Below, in pieces: positions 15,558-24,527 of a DNA stretch of 39,019 bases. A program made the position numbers and the translations under genes. The stretch covers positions 1-39,019 of the forward strand of contig NZ_FOXS01000013.1 of NCBI RefSeq assembly GCF_900115775.1, read 5' to 3'. Position 1 is the stretch's first letter. Every line of letters starts with the position of its first letter. The notes below the pieces were generated by a model. The model worked only from the letters and a program-made list of their open reading frames with translations, had not been told where the DNA came from and did not search any database. The stretch is from Hymenobacter arizonensis (GTDB taxonomy: Bacteria > Bacteroidota > Bacteroidia > Cytophagales > Hymenobacteraceae).

Positions 15558-18500
15558 ATGCACACAGCATTACAGAAGAGGGCCTTAAGCCTGAGTTTGC
15601 CGCTATTAGTGGCTACAGGACTGCCCATAGCTAGTCTGTTATTACCGGTCACGCAAGTGATGGCGCAAGCCACACAAGCGGTTTCTGGACGGGTAGTCGA
15701 CGCCAAAGGCGAAGGCATACCCGGTGTTACGGTTCTACAAAAAGGCACCACCAACGGGATATCAACCGGCATTGACGGAGGATTTACATTGTCGGCCCCC
15801 GCTGGTAGCACATTGGTATTCAGCTCAGTTGGTTTTGTAAGTCAGGAGGCAACCGCTTCTGGAACTGATTTAAACATCACGCTGGCTGCTAATAACAAGC
15901 AGCTCGACGAGGTAGTGGTAGTGGGCTACGGCACGCAAAGGGCCGAAGCAGTGACAGGTTCGGTTGCTTCTATTAGTGGTGAGGCATTGCGCGAAGTGCC
16001 ATCGGCTAATATCACGCAGGCTTTGCAAGGCCGTCTGCCGGGTGTGCAGTTTGCACAAACTTCCTCCCAGCCCGGTGCCGCCACGCAAATCCGGATACGC
16101 GGGACACGGTCCCTCACGGCCAGTAATGACCCCTTGATAGTGCTGGATGGGATTCCTTTCCCAGGTTCAATTGGTGACATCAACCCCAACGATATCCAGA
16201 GCGTCGACATCTTGAAAGATGCATCAGCCACGGCCATCTACGGGTCTCGGGGAGCCAATGGCGTTGTCCTGATAACCACCAAAGGCGGGAACAGAGGGCA
16301 AAAGGCCCAATTGACATACGATGGGTTTGTGGGCGCGAAAACCCTTTTTGCCCCATTCCCCATGATGAATGGGGCTGAGTTTGCGGCGCTCCGTAAAGCA
16401 GCAGGCGTGTATACCAACTCCTTGGATGAAGCCGATGACGTCGATACCGATTGGCAGAAGCTGTTGTACAGAACCGGCATTCAATCCAACCACAACGTAG
16501 GCCTTACCGGTGGGACGGAGAGCGGGCGTTACAATTTCAACGCGGGTTATTACCAGGAAGAAGGCGTAATTCCTACTCAGCAGTACACCCGTTATTCTGT
16601 ACGTGGCTCGCTTGACCAAGGCGTTGGTAAATATGTCCGTTTGGGTTTCACCACCAACAATACCTATAGCTTGTCGGAAGGCTCTAACATAGGGGTGTAT
16701 GGTGCCTTGACCTCATCACCAATCGCCAATCCGTATAACCCAGATGGGACGCTGAAACGAACCATCAGAATGCCGTTGGACGAGCAGTGGGTAGCTACCA
16801 AAGAAGTGATAGAGGCTAACAAAGACAAATGGCTGAATCAGTCGAGAAACTTTGCCAGCTACAACTCCCTTTTCGGAGAATTCAAGATGCCAGGAGTAGA
16901 TGGGTTGAAATACCGGGTCAACCTGGGCGTAAACTATCGGCAGGGCCAGGGTGGCAGCTACACGGGGCAGGGCATCAACGCGGTCAACCCGACTACTCTT
17001 TCTTCGGCATCCACCAGTAACTCGCTTACCACGGACTACACCATTGAAAACATTCTGTCCTACGACCGCACCTTAGGCGGAAAGCACAATATCAATGCCT
17101 TGGCCTTGTATTCTGCCTCAAGCAACACTTTCAACCGGTCGCAGATTTCGGGCCGGGACATTCCTGCCGATGCTTTCCAGTTCTACAACCTCGGGCTGGC
17201 GACCACCGACATTCTGGTGGACCCCAACGCCCAGCAGTATTCTAAATTCGGTTTGTTGTCCTACATGGGACGCGTGATGTACTCCTACGATGACCGGTAC
17301 CTGCTATCCGCTACAGTCCGTGCGGACGGCTCTTCCCGCCTTGCCACAGGAAACAAGTGGAAGACTTACCCTGCGGTGTCAGCCGGCTGGAATATCGCCA
17401 AAGAAGGGTTCATGCAAGGGGTTACGGCCGTAGATATGTTGAAACTGCGGGTAGGCTACGGGATAACGTCGAACCAAGCCGTTAACCCCTACGCTACCCT
17501 GGGCCGTTTGGCTACCCGGCCCTATAACTTTGGCCCTACCGGCTACCAGACGGGACTATTTGTGAACGAGCTGCCCAATCCTACCTTGGGTTGGGAATTC
17601 TCTAAAACGTGGAACTACGCGTTGGATTTCGCGGTCCTGAAAAACCGTCTTTCCGGTACGGTGGAGTACTACGTTACCAACACCGAAGACCTTCTGCTTG
17701 GGTTGGGATTGCCTCCGACCTCCGGCGTGGGTAGCATCACGACCAATATTGGCTCTACTCAAAACAAAGGAATAGAGCTTTCTTTGAACGGAGTAATTTT
17801 GGACAATCTCAACGGCTGGACGTGGGAAGCGGGCTTCAACGTGTATGCCAACCGCAATAAGATTACGTCGCTGGCGGGCGAACAACAAGCTGATGAAGGA
17901 AACTGGTGGTTTGTGGGCAAACCCATCAACGTAGTTTATGATTACGAAAGAATAGGTTTGTGGCAGAGAGAAGACCCGTATTTAAACATTCTTGAGCCCG
18001 GCGGAAACGTGGGTATGATTAAGGTGAAATATACCGGCACGTTCAACGCGGACGGTACCCCCACCCGGCCCATTGGCCCCCAAGACCGTCAGGCTCTGGA
18101 TGTAAACCCCAACTTTCTAGGAGGTCTTAACACCCGGGTGGCGTACAAAGGCTTTGACCTGTCCCTCGTAGGAGCCTTCCAGAACGGCGGCCTGCTCAAC
18201 AGCACGCTTTACGGTTCGTCGGGCTACCTCAACCTGCTGAATGGTCGTCGCGGGAACGTAAAAGTGGATTACTGGACGCCGGAAAATACGGATGCCAGAT
18301 ACCCAAAACCAGGTGGCATCGCGAGCGGCGACAACCCAAAATACGGCTCTACGCTTGGCTATTTCGATGCTTCCTACCTGAAGGTGCGCACCATTTCGCT
18401 CGGTTATAACTTCGACAATATGGCGTGGTTGAAGGGTGCCGGCGTTAGCCGACTGCGGCTATACGCCACGGCGCAGAACCCCTTCGTGCTGTTCTCACCC

Positions 18501-18656
18501 TACAACAAAGAGTCAGGCATGGACCCGGAGACTAACTCGTTTGGCGACGAAAATGCGGCCGTACCCCTGGGCCAAAATCTGCGTCGCATCCTGACGCTGG
18601 GTACCAACGCCCCGGCAACCCGCTCCTACATCGTAGGGCTGAACCTCACCTTTTAA
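15558..18656 (+). CDS. SusC-like TonB-dependent oligosaccharide transporter (pair 2, no STN domain)
   Basis: Outer-membrane importer of 1032 residues. A signal peptide ends at about residue 36 (VMAQ), directly followed by the carboxypeptidase-D regulatory-like domain (about 42-109, VSGRVVDAKGEGIPGVTV), the TonB-box-like LDEVVVVGYG (116-125), the plug (IRIRGTRSLTASNDPLIVLDG) and a barrel ending YIVGLNLTF. Unlike pair 1 it lacks the STN domain, so it should not signal through FecR. It sits 34 bases after the SDR and 11 before its susD, as the fourth gene of the uxuA operon. Its codons are visibly less GC-rich than its neighbours (60-base lines counted by hand gave about 48-58% GC, against about 68-70% in GH67 and xylB), which hints at a different origin. 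Confidence 0.97.
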   Translation: MHTALQKRALSLSLPLLVATGLPIASLLLPVTQVMAQATQAVSGRVVDAKGEGIPGVTVLQKGTTNGISTGIDGGFTLSAPAGSTLVFSSVGFVSQEATASGTDLNITLAANNKQLDEVVVVGYGTQRAEAVTGSVASISGEALREVPSANITQALQGRLPGVQFAQTSSQPGAATQIRIRGTRSLTASNDPLIVLDGIPFPGSIGDINPNDIQSVDILKDASATAIYGSRGANGVVLITTKGGNRGQKAQLTYDGFVGAKTLFAPFPMMNGAEFAALRKAAGVYTNSLDEADDVDTDWQKLLYRTGIQSNHNVGLTGGTESGRYNFNAGYYQEEGVIPTQQYTRYSVRGSLDQGVGKYVRLGFTTNNTYSLSEGSNIGVYGALTSSPIANPYNPDGTLKRTIRMPLDEQWVATKEVIEANKDKWLNQSRNFASYNSLFGEFKMPGVDGLKYRVNLGVNYRQGQGGSYTGQGINAVNPTTLSSASTSNSLTTDYTIENILSYDRTLGGKHNINALALYSASSNTFNRSQISGRDIPADAFQFYNLGLATTDILVDPNAQQYSKFGLLSYMGRVMYSYDDRYLLSATVRADGSSRLATGNKWKTYPAVSAGWNIAKEGFMQGVTAVDMLKLRVGYGITSNQAVNPYATLGRLATRPYNFGPTGYQTGLFVNELPNPTLGWEFSKTWNYALDFAVLKNRLSGTVEYYVTNTEDLLLGLGLPPTSGVGSITTNIGSTQNKGIELSLNGVILDNLNGWTWEAGFNVYANRNKITSLAGEQQADEGNWWFVGKPINVVYDYERIGLWQREDPYLNILEPGGNVGMIKVKYTGTFNADGTPTRPIGPQDRQALDVNPNFLGGLNTRVAYKGFDLSLVGAFQNGGLLNSTLYGSSGYLNLLNGRRGNVKVDYWTPENTDARYPKPGGIASGDNPKYGSTLGYFDASYLKVRTISLGYNFDNMAWLKGAGVSRLRLYATAQNPFVLFSPYNKESGMDPETNSFGDENAAVPLGQNLRRILTLGTNAPATRSYIVGLNLTF

Positions 18657-18667
18657 GAAAAACGAAA

Positions 18668-20620
18668 ATGAAACGTTTCAATAAACAATTCTTAGTTGGC
18701 GCAGCCGTCATTTCCTTGACCGCACCTGGCTGCTCGAAGCTCCTAGATGAAGAGCCCCGCAGTATTTACGAGCCGGGCTTCTTTCAAACAGAACGAGGCG
18801 TTAACGGTGGGTTGACTTCCATGTACTCGCATTTGCGCTACATCTTCGGAAACGCTTACTACTACAACGCTACGCTGACCGGCACCGATGAGGTAACCTA
18901 CGGCCGGGATGCTGACGAGAACTTTCTGACCATGGACCTCTCCGGCAGAGCGGCGCTTAACGCTAATAATAGCCGGGCAGATGTGTTGTGGAATACTGCT
19001 TTTCCCAATATCAACACGGCCAACGGCATCATTAAGAACGCCACCGCAGTCGGTACCATTTCTCCGGCTTTGATTGCTGAGGCGAGATTTTTCCGCGCCT
19101 TCGATTACTTCCTGCTGGTCCAAACCTTTGGCGGGGTGCCCCTGGATTTGGGCTCGGGAGAGCTGGAGTTCAACACCAATGCTGTCAGAACCTCGGTCCG
19201 CAATACGGTACCCGAGGTCTATACCAAAGCCATTTTTCCGGACTTGCTGCGAGCCGTTACCGATTTGCCAGCAAACCCACGGGTGATAGGGGGCGCAACC
19301 AAAACGCTGGCCCGCCTTTATCTGGCCAAAGCCTACCTGACCTATGCCTGGTGGCTGGAAAACCCAAACAACATTCCGACTTATCCGCCGGCACCGAGAA
19401 CAGACCCAGCCGGCCGCACCGCCCAGTATTATTATCAGCAGGCGTATGATGTCGCCACCGCCGGTATCGACAGCCCGGGCCCGTTCCGCCTGCAGCCAAC
19501 GTACTACGATGTACACGTGGGAACGAACGACCGCAACACGGAAATGCTGATGTTCGCGGACCATACCGAAACCAGCGAGCTCTACAATGGCGGCAGCCTG
19601 ACCTTTGGTAGTGGCGGTTCCCCCGACAACTTTGCCGGCTGGATGATGACCTGGAACTATACCAACATCCGGAGCGCCACGAATGCCAATGGAACGGGTG
19701 CGGTATCTTCGGTTCAGCGGGAAGCCGCTCAGGCGTTGGGCCGTCCTTGGAACCGCATGGCTCCGACCATTGGCGCCATCGTGAACACCTTTGCTGATAA
19801 AACACTTGATTCTCGTTACGATGGGACTTTCACCACCGTTTACCGTGGCAACTGGCCCAAGGCAGGAGTTACTAACGCCACCTTATATAACGCCAACAAC
19901 CTGCCAGTTACCCCGGGTAGTGCCATCCTGACTTTTCTGGATACAGAACCGGCTACTGCTATTACCTACCCTAGCGGAGCAGGTGCAAGCAATATAGGCG
20001 CAGGCACACTACCCGGCAGAGCAGACTATGTGATTTCCCCGCTTGGGATAAGCCGGATTGTTTATCCGGGCCTTTGGAAGCTTGGCCCCTACCGTACCGA
20101 CAACGCTGGGGGCTTAGGACAGCCGAACGCCGGCAGTACGCGGCCGTTCAACATCGCCAAGTTCTCGGAGCTGTACTTTGTGGCGGCAGAAGCCGCTGTA
20201 AAAGGAGCAACCCCCAAATCTGGTCAAACCGCCCGGGACTTGATTAATGTAATTCGTGCCCGGGCCGGTAAGTGGCGTTTCGACAATAACGGTAACGTGG
20301 CCAAAGTGCAGGATAACAGCGCTGCGATGATTGCGGCTACTCCGACCACGATAGACATCAACTACATCCTGGCAGAACGTTCGCGCGAATACTATGCTGA
20401 AGGTTACCGGTGGTTTGACCTGGTGCGCACTCAAAAATGGAATGAGCTGGCTAATACCTACCGTATTGGAGGCAATAACTACGGGGACCATACCCCCGCA
20501 ACCGTTACGCGCACCATCCAACCGTTTCACTACCTGCGTCCTATTCCGCAGACTCAGATGGAGCGTTTGGACGTATCAGCAGATGTAAAAGCTGCTTATC
20601 AGAACCCAAGCTATCAATAG
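18668..20620 (+). CDS. SusD-like glycan-binding lipoprotein (pair 2)
   Basis: Partner of the SusC at 15558, 650 residues, longer than the pair-1 SusD (537). Signal peptide and lipobox end TAPGC with Cys22, followed by SKLLDEEPRSIYEPGFF. SusD blocks: AEARFFRAFDYFLLVQTFGG, ARLYLAKAYLTYA, FNIAKFSELYFVAAEAAVKG, ILAERSREYYAEGYRWFDLV, and the end HYLRPIPQTQMERLDV. The +GAAAACG- stretch just before the ATG is A-rich, as is usual in this phylum. Lower GC than flanking genes (one 60-base line about 53%), like its SusC partner. It is followed by a hairpin at 20633-20667 and then by the tail of another SusD at 20784-20927. Confidence 0.96.
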   Translation: MKRFNKQFLVGAAVISLTAPGCSKLLDEEPRSIYEPGFFQTERGVNGGLTSMYSHLRYIFGNAYYYNATLTGTDEVTYGRDADENFLTMDLSGRAALNANNSRADVLWNTAFPNINTANGIIKNATAVGTISPALIAEARFFRAFDYFLLVQTFGGVPLDLGSGELEFNTNAVRTSVRNTVPEVYTKAIFPDLLRAVTDLPANPRVIGGATKTLARLYLAKAYLTYAWWLENPNNIPTYPPAPRTDPAGRTAQYYYQQAYDVATAGIDSPGPFRLQPTYYDVHVGTNDRNTEMLMFADHTETSELYNGGSLTFGSGGSPDNFAGWMMTWNYTNIRSATNANGTGAVSSVQREAAQALGRPWNRMAPTIGAIVNTFADKTLDSRYDGTFTTVYRGNWPKAGVTNATLYNANNLPVTPGSAILTFLDTEPATAITYPSGAGASNIGAGTLPGRADYVISPLGISRIVYPGLWKLGPYRTDNAGGLGQPNAGSTRPFNIAKFSELYFVAAEAAVKGATPKSGQTARDLINVIRARAGKWRFDNNGNVAKVQDNSAAMIAATPTTIDINYILAERSREYYAEGYRWFDLVRTQKWNELANTYRIGGNNYGDHTPATVTRTIQPFHYLRPIPQTQMERLDVSADVKAAYQNPSYQ

Positions 20621-20632
20621 GCGATGAGGAAC

Positions 20633-20667
20633 AGAGATTGGCTGTTCAATGCGAGTGGCCAGTCTCT
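20633..20667 (+). terminator. Probable terminator hairpin after susD pair 2
   Basis: Stem AGAGATTGGC (20633-20642) with GCCAGTCTCT (20658-20667), ten pairs including one G-U, 15-nt loop, followed by a weak T-rich tail. It lies 12 bases after the susD stop. Confidence 0.5.
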
Positions 20668-20783
20668 TTACTCCTTGGTGCCTTAATGAATTCTTTGCTG
20701 GGTAGAAAAGGGCATGTCCCAGTGGTATGTACGGCAAGCTGATGGAGCATGGGAGGGAGTACGTGCTCGCCTTGGTTTCATGA

Positions 20784-20927
20784 AAGCCATCGCCTGTGCT
20801 TGGCGTGACTAATGAAGATGGCTCCAACTCGGCCGCTAACATCAAAGCCTACCCCGTGCTGCAGCCAATTCCGCAGCAGGAAATGGACCGCACCAGCGGT
20901 AAAATCACCCAGAATATGGGCTACTAA
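20784..20927 (+). pseudogene. C-terminal remnant of another SusD gene
   Basis: A short open stretch after a TGA at 20781 reads TNEDGSNSAANIKAYPVLQP, then IPQQEMDRTSGKITQNMGY and a TAA at 20925-20927. This is the standard end of a SusD protein (LxPIPxxEMDR...TQNxGY); compare LLPISLNDAQ...PQNPGY in pair 1. Similarity starts at about 20808. Nothing upstream resembles the rest of a SusD. The piece has no start codon, and its codons are GC-rich at the third position, unlike the intact SusD just before it. The following terminator (20945-20989) fits it as the original end of the operon. It is best read as a scar of a lost or replaced susD. Confidence 0.8.
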
Positions 20928-20944
20928 AGCCCTGATTTCAGGAA

Positions 20945-20989
20945 CATAAATAAGGCCCGGTTTCGCTCTGAAACCGGGCCTTATTTATG
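20945..20989 (+). terminator. Strong perfect-stem terminator
   Basis: Perfect 20-bp stem with a 5-nt loop (20945-20964, loop GCTCT, 20970-20989). The core is GGCCCGGTTTC / GAAACCGGGCC with A/T-rich ends giving a TTATTTAT tail. It starts 17 bases after the SusD-remnant stop and ends 43 bases before the acetylesterase start. It can act in both directions. The rest of the 412-base gap (20668-20783) shows nothing I can identify. Confidence 0.88.
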
Positions 20990-21032
20990 AGAGGGTACCC
21001 ATTTTGCCCCTTATTGCCTCTACCCATCTGCT

Positions 21033-23006
21033 ATGTCAATGAAAGCTAGCGCGTTTGCCTTTGTTCTGCTCCTGAGCTGCTCCGCGGCTCGCGAAGTCAC
21101 CGCCCAAGTGCGCCTGCCGCGCCTGGTGAGCGACGGCATGGTGCTGCAGCGCGACGCCGACGTGAACGTGTGGGGCTGGGCCAAACCCGGCGAAGCCGTG
21201 ACCGTGGCCTTCCTGGGCAAAACCTACAAAGCCAACACCGGCGCCGACGGACAGTGGCGCGTGAAGCTGCCGCGGCTGAAAGCCGGCGGGCCTTATGAGA
21301 TGAACGTGAAGGGCAGCAACCAGCTGACCGTGAAAAATATTCTGGTCGGCGACGTGTGGCTGTGCTCTGGCCAGTCGAATATGGAAACGCCCATGAGCCG
21401 CCTCACCGACAAGTACCCCGAGGTAATTGCCAAGGCGGCCAACCCCCAGATTCGGCAGTACGAGGTGCCGCTGACTTACAACTTGCAGCGCCCTCAGCAG
21501 GACGTGACCGGCGGCAAGTGGATTGCGGCCGACCCGCAAACGGTGTTGAAGTTTTCGGGCGTGGCCTACTTCTTTGCCAAGGAAATTAACGCCAAGTACC
21601 AGGTTCCCGTGGGCATCATCAAGGATGCTGTGGGCGGCTCGCCGGCCGAAGCCTGGCTGAGCGCCGACGCCCTGAAGCAGTTCCCAACCGTCGAGCAGCA
21701 AGCCGCCAAGTACCGCGACAGCGCCATGGTGGCAGGCATTCGCCAGCGCGAAAGCGCCGCGGTGTCCGACTGGTACAAGCAGTTGTATCAGGCCGACCAA
21801 GGGGAGGCGCGCGGCCAGGTAAAATGGTCGGCACCGGCCTACGACGCCAGCAGCTGGGCCACCATGCAGGTGCCGGGCTACTGGGCCAACGCCACCCCGC
21901 TGGGGCCGGTGAATGGCGTGGTGTGGTTTCGGAAAGAAGTGGACGTGCCCGCCAAGCTGGCCGGCCAGCCCGCACGCCTGGAGCTGGGCACGCTCGTCGA
22001 TGCCGATTCTACCTACATCAACGGCCAGCTGGTGGGCAGTACCGGCTACCAGTACCCGCCCCGCAAGTACGAGGTGAAGGCTGGCGTGCTCAAGCCCGGC
22101 AAAAACGTGGTGGTGGTCCGCCTCATCAGCAACACCGGGCGCGGCGGCTTCACTCCTGAAAAGAAATACGAACTCACGGCCGGAGGCCAGACCATCGACC
22201 TGCGCGGACCCTGGCAATACAAGCTGGGCGCCACTATGCCGCCCACGCCCGGCACCACCTCGTTTCAGTTCACGCCCGGTGGCCTCTTCAACGGCATGAT
22301 AGCGCCGGTACTGCCCTACGCCATCAAGGGTGTGCTCTGGTACCAGGGCGAGAGCAATACCGGCCGGCCGCAGGAATACCAGGCGCTAATGACCGGCCTG
22401 ATTGCCGACTGGCGCCAGCTGTTTGGCCAGCCCAAGCTGCCGTTTCTCTACGTGCAGCTGGCCAACTTTATGGCCGCCAAGCCCGAGCCCGGCGAGAGCG
22501 GCTGGGCGGGAGTGCGCGACGCGCAGCGCCGCACCCTGGCCGTACCCAATACGGGCATGGCCGTAATTACAGACGCGGGCGAGTGGAACGACATCCACCC
22601 GCTGGACAAGCAAACGCCTGGCCACCGCCTGGCGCTGGCTGCCCAAAAAGTTGCCTACGGCGATTCCAAAATAGTTTCTTCCGGCCCCCTCTACCAAGGC
22701 ATGCAAGTAACCGGCAAACAAGTCGCGCTTAAGTTTTCGGACGTGGGCGGCGGACTCACGGCCAAAGGCGGGGGACCGTTGAAAGGCTTTGCCGTGGCCG
22801 GCCCGGACAAAAAGTTTGTGTGGGCCCAGGCCAAAATTGAGGGCAACAAAGTGGTGGTTTGGAACGACCAGGTGCCGAACCCCACCGTGGTGCGCTACGC
22901 CTGGGCCGACAACCCGGAGGGCGCCAACCTCTACAACAAAGAAGGCCTGCCCGCTTCCCCTTTTACTACCGAGCCCGCGCTGTCGCCAGCCACGGGCCGG
23001 CTCTAA
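21033..23006 (+). CDS. SGNH acetylesterase (sialate O-acetylesterase-like, SASA/CE20 type)
   Basis: 657-residue exported esterase, probably removing acetyl groups from xylan oligomers. The signal peptide ends at about residue 25 (VTAQ). Catalytic pattern: nucleophile Ser115 in CSGQSNM, GGSPAEAW (201-208), WYQGESN (436-442), and Asp520/His522 in NDIHP. Between about residues 255 and 400 a jelly-roll module is inserted (ASSWATMQVPGYW, GVVWFRKEVDVP, TYINGQLVGSTGY), the layout seen in SASA-domain proteins and in the xylan acetylesterase family CE20. Despite the 'sialate' family name there is no sialic acid gene here, and xylB/xylA follow at once (10 bases), so xylan acetate is the likelier target. 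ATG at 21033, with an alternative at 21039. Confidence 0.9.
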   Translation: MSMKASAFAFVLLLSCSAAREVTAQVRLPRLVSDGMVLQRDADVNVWGWAKPGEAVTVAFLGKTYKANTGADGQWRVKLPRLKAGGPYEMNVKGSNQLTVKNILVGDVWLCSGQSNMETPMSRLTDKYPEVIAKAANPQIRQYEVPLTYNLQRPQQDVTGGKWIAADPQTVLKFSGVAYFFAKEINAKYQVPVGIIKDAVGGSPAEAWLSADALKQFPTVEQQAAKYRDSAMVAGIRQRESAAVSDWYKQLYQADQGEARGQVKWSAPAYDASSWATMQVPGYWANATPLGPVNGVVWFRKEVDVPAKLAGQPARLELGTLVDADSTYINGQLVGSTGYQYPPRKYEVKAGVLKPGKNVVVVRLISNTGRGGFTPEKKYELTAGGQTIDLRGPWQYKLGATMPPTPGTTSFQFTPGGLFNGMIAPVLPYAIKGVLWYQGESNTGRPQEYQALMTGLIADWRQLFGQPKLPFLYVQLANFMAAKPEPGESGWAGVRDAQRRTLAVPNTGMAVITDAGEWNDIHPLDKQTPGHRLALAAQKVAYGDSKIVSSGPLYQGMQVTGKQVALKFSDVGGGLTAKGGGPLKGFAVAGPDKKFVWAQAKIEGNKVVVWNDQVPNPTVVRYAWADNPEGANLYNKEGLPASPFTTEPALSPATGRL

Positions 23007-23015
23007 ATCTGCTCC

Positions 23016-24527
23016 ATGAAATACCTCCTCGGCTACGACATCGGTAGCTCTTCAATAAAAGCCTCGCTGCTGGACATCAGCACCGGCAAGTGCGTGGCCG
23101 CGGCCACCTCTCCCAAAAAGGAGATGGAAATAACCGTGGCCCAGCCCGACTGGGCCGAGCAGCGCCCCGAGCGCTGGTGGCAGGAAGTGGTGAACGCCAC
23201 CGCCGAGCTCAAGGCCGAATACGGCTTCGACACCTCGCTAATTGCCGGCATCGGCATAACCTACCAAATGCACGGACTGGTGCTGGTAGACAAGGCCGGC
23301 CAGGTGCTGCGCCCCGCCATAATCTGGTGCGACAGCCGGGCCGTGGAGTACGGCAACCAGGCATTTGAGGAGCTGGGCGAAGAATATTGCCTGAGCAACT
23401 TCCTGAACTCGCCCGGCAACTTCACGGCTTCCAAGCTCAAGTGGGTGCGCGAAAACGAGCCTGAGGTGTACGCCCAGATTCACAAAATTCAGCTGCCCGG
23501 CGACTACATTGCCTTCAAGCTGAGCGGGCAGCTGCAAACCACCGTTTCCGGCTTGTCGGAGGGCGTGTTCTGGAATTTTAAGCAGCAGGCCATTGCCCAG
23601 GAGCTGCTCGACTACTACGGCATCAGCGCCGACTTGCTGCCTGAGGTGGTGGACACGTTCTCGGTGCAGGGTCATCTCAGCGTTGAGGCCGCGGCGGAAT
23701 TGGGACTTACGGCTGGCACAAGTATCAGCTACCGGGCCGGCGACCAGCCCAACAACGCCTTCTCGCTGAATGTGCTGAACCCCGGCGAGGTGGCGGCCAC
23801 GGGCGGCACTAGTGGCGTGGTTTATGGCATCAACGAAACCAACACGCCCGACCCCCGCTCGCGGGTCAACTCCTTCGTGCACGTGAACAGCACGCCCGCG
23901 CAGCCCCGCAACGGCGTGCTGATGTGCCTGAACGGCACCGGCATCCTCAACAGCTGGCTGCGCAAAATTGTGGGCGAGCTGCCCTACGACCGCATGAACC
24001 AACTGGCCGCCCAAGCGCCGGTAGGAGCGGAGGGCCTCGTGTTTCTGCCCTTCGGCAACGGCGTGGAGCGCATTCTGGAAAACCGCCCGGCCGACGCCGA
24101 ACTGCGCGGCCTCAACTTTAACATTCACAGCCAGGCCCACGTGCTGCGCGCCGCCCAGGAGGGCATTGTGTTCGCCCTGAACTACGGCATGGACATCATG
24201 CGGGCCAGCGGCGTGCAGGTGCGCAAGGTGCGCGCCGGCAACGCCAACATGTTCCTGAGCCCGGTGTTCCGCGAAGCTTTCGTGAACAGCGGCAACGTGG
24301 AGCTGGAGCTCTACAACACCGACGCCGCCCAGGGCGCGGCACGCGGCGCGGGCATCGGCGCGGGCGTGTACGCCAGCCCGGCCGAAGCCTTCGGCGGCCT
24401 CGAACGCATTCTCACCGTGGAGCCCAACGACCAGCTCCGCGAACAATACCAAGCCGCTTACGGCCGCTGGCAAAACGCTTTATCTCACCTTATTCCCAAC
24501 TCCATCACAACCCCTTCCTATGTCTAG
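23016..24527 (+). CDS. xylB: Xylulokinase
   Basis: FGGY-family kinase that phosphorylates D-xylulose to xylulose 5-phosphate with ATP, cytoplasmic, 503 residues. The N-terminal phosphate-binding motif is GYDIGSSSIKASLLD (6-20), with substrate region ITYQMHGLVL (81-90, QMHG typical of xylulokinase), IWCDSRA (103-109), catalytic-base Asp243 in GDQPNNAF, and the second ATPase motif TGGTSGVVYG. The C-terminal FGGY signature is seen around RKVRAGNANMFLSPVFREAF. The stop overlaps the xylA start by 8 bases (24520-24527), which indicates tight co-translation. Confidence 0.96.
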   Translation: MKYLLGYDIGSSSIKASLLDISTGKCVAAATSPKKEMEITVAQPDWAEQRPERWWQEVVNATAELKAEYGFDTSLIAGIGITYQMHGLVLVDKAGQVLRPAIIWCDSRAVEYGNQAFEELGEEYCLSNFLNSPGNFTASKLKWVRENEPEVYAQIHKIQLPGDYIAFKLSGQLQTTVSGLSEGVFWNFKQQAIAQELLDYYGISADLLPEVVDTFSVQGHLSVEAAAELGLTAGTSISYRAGDQPNNAFSLNVLNPGEVAATGGTSGVVYGINETNTPDPRSRVNSFVHVNSTPAQPRNGVLMCLNGTGILNSWLRKIVGELPYDRMNQLAAQAPVGAEGLVFLPFGNGVERILENRPADAELRGLNFNIHSQAHVLRAAQEGIVFALNYGMDIMRASGVQVRKVRAGNANMFLSPVFREAFVNSGNVELELYNTDAAQGAARGAGIGAGVYASPAEAFGGLERILTVEPNDQLREQYQAAYGRWQNALSHLIPNSITTPSYV

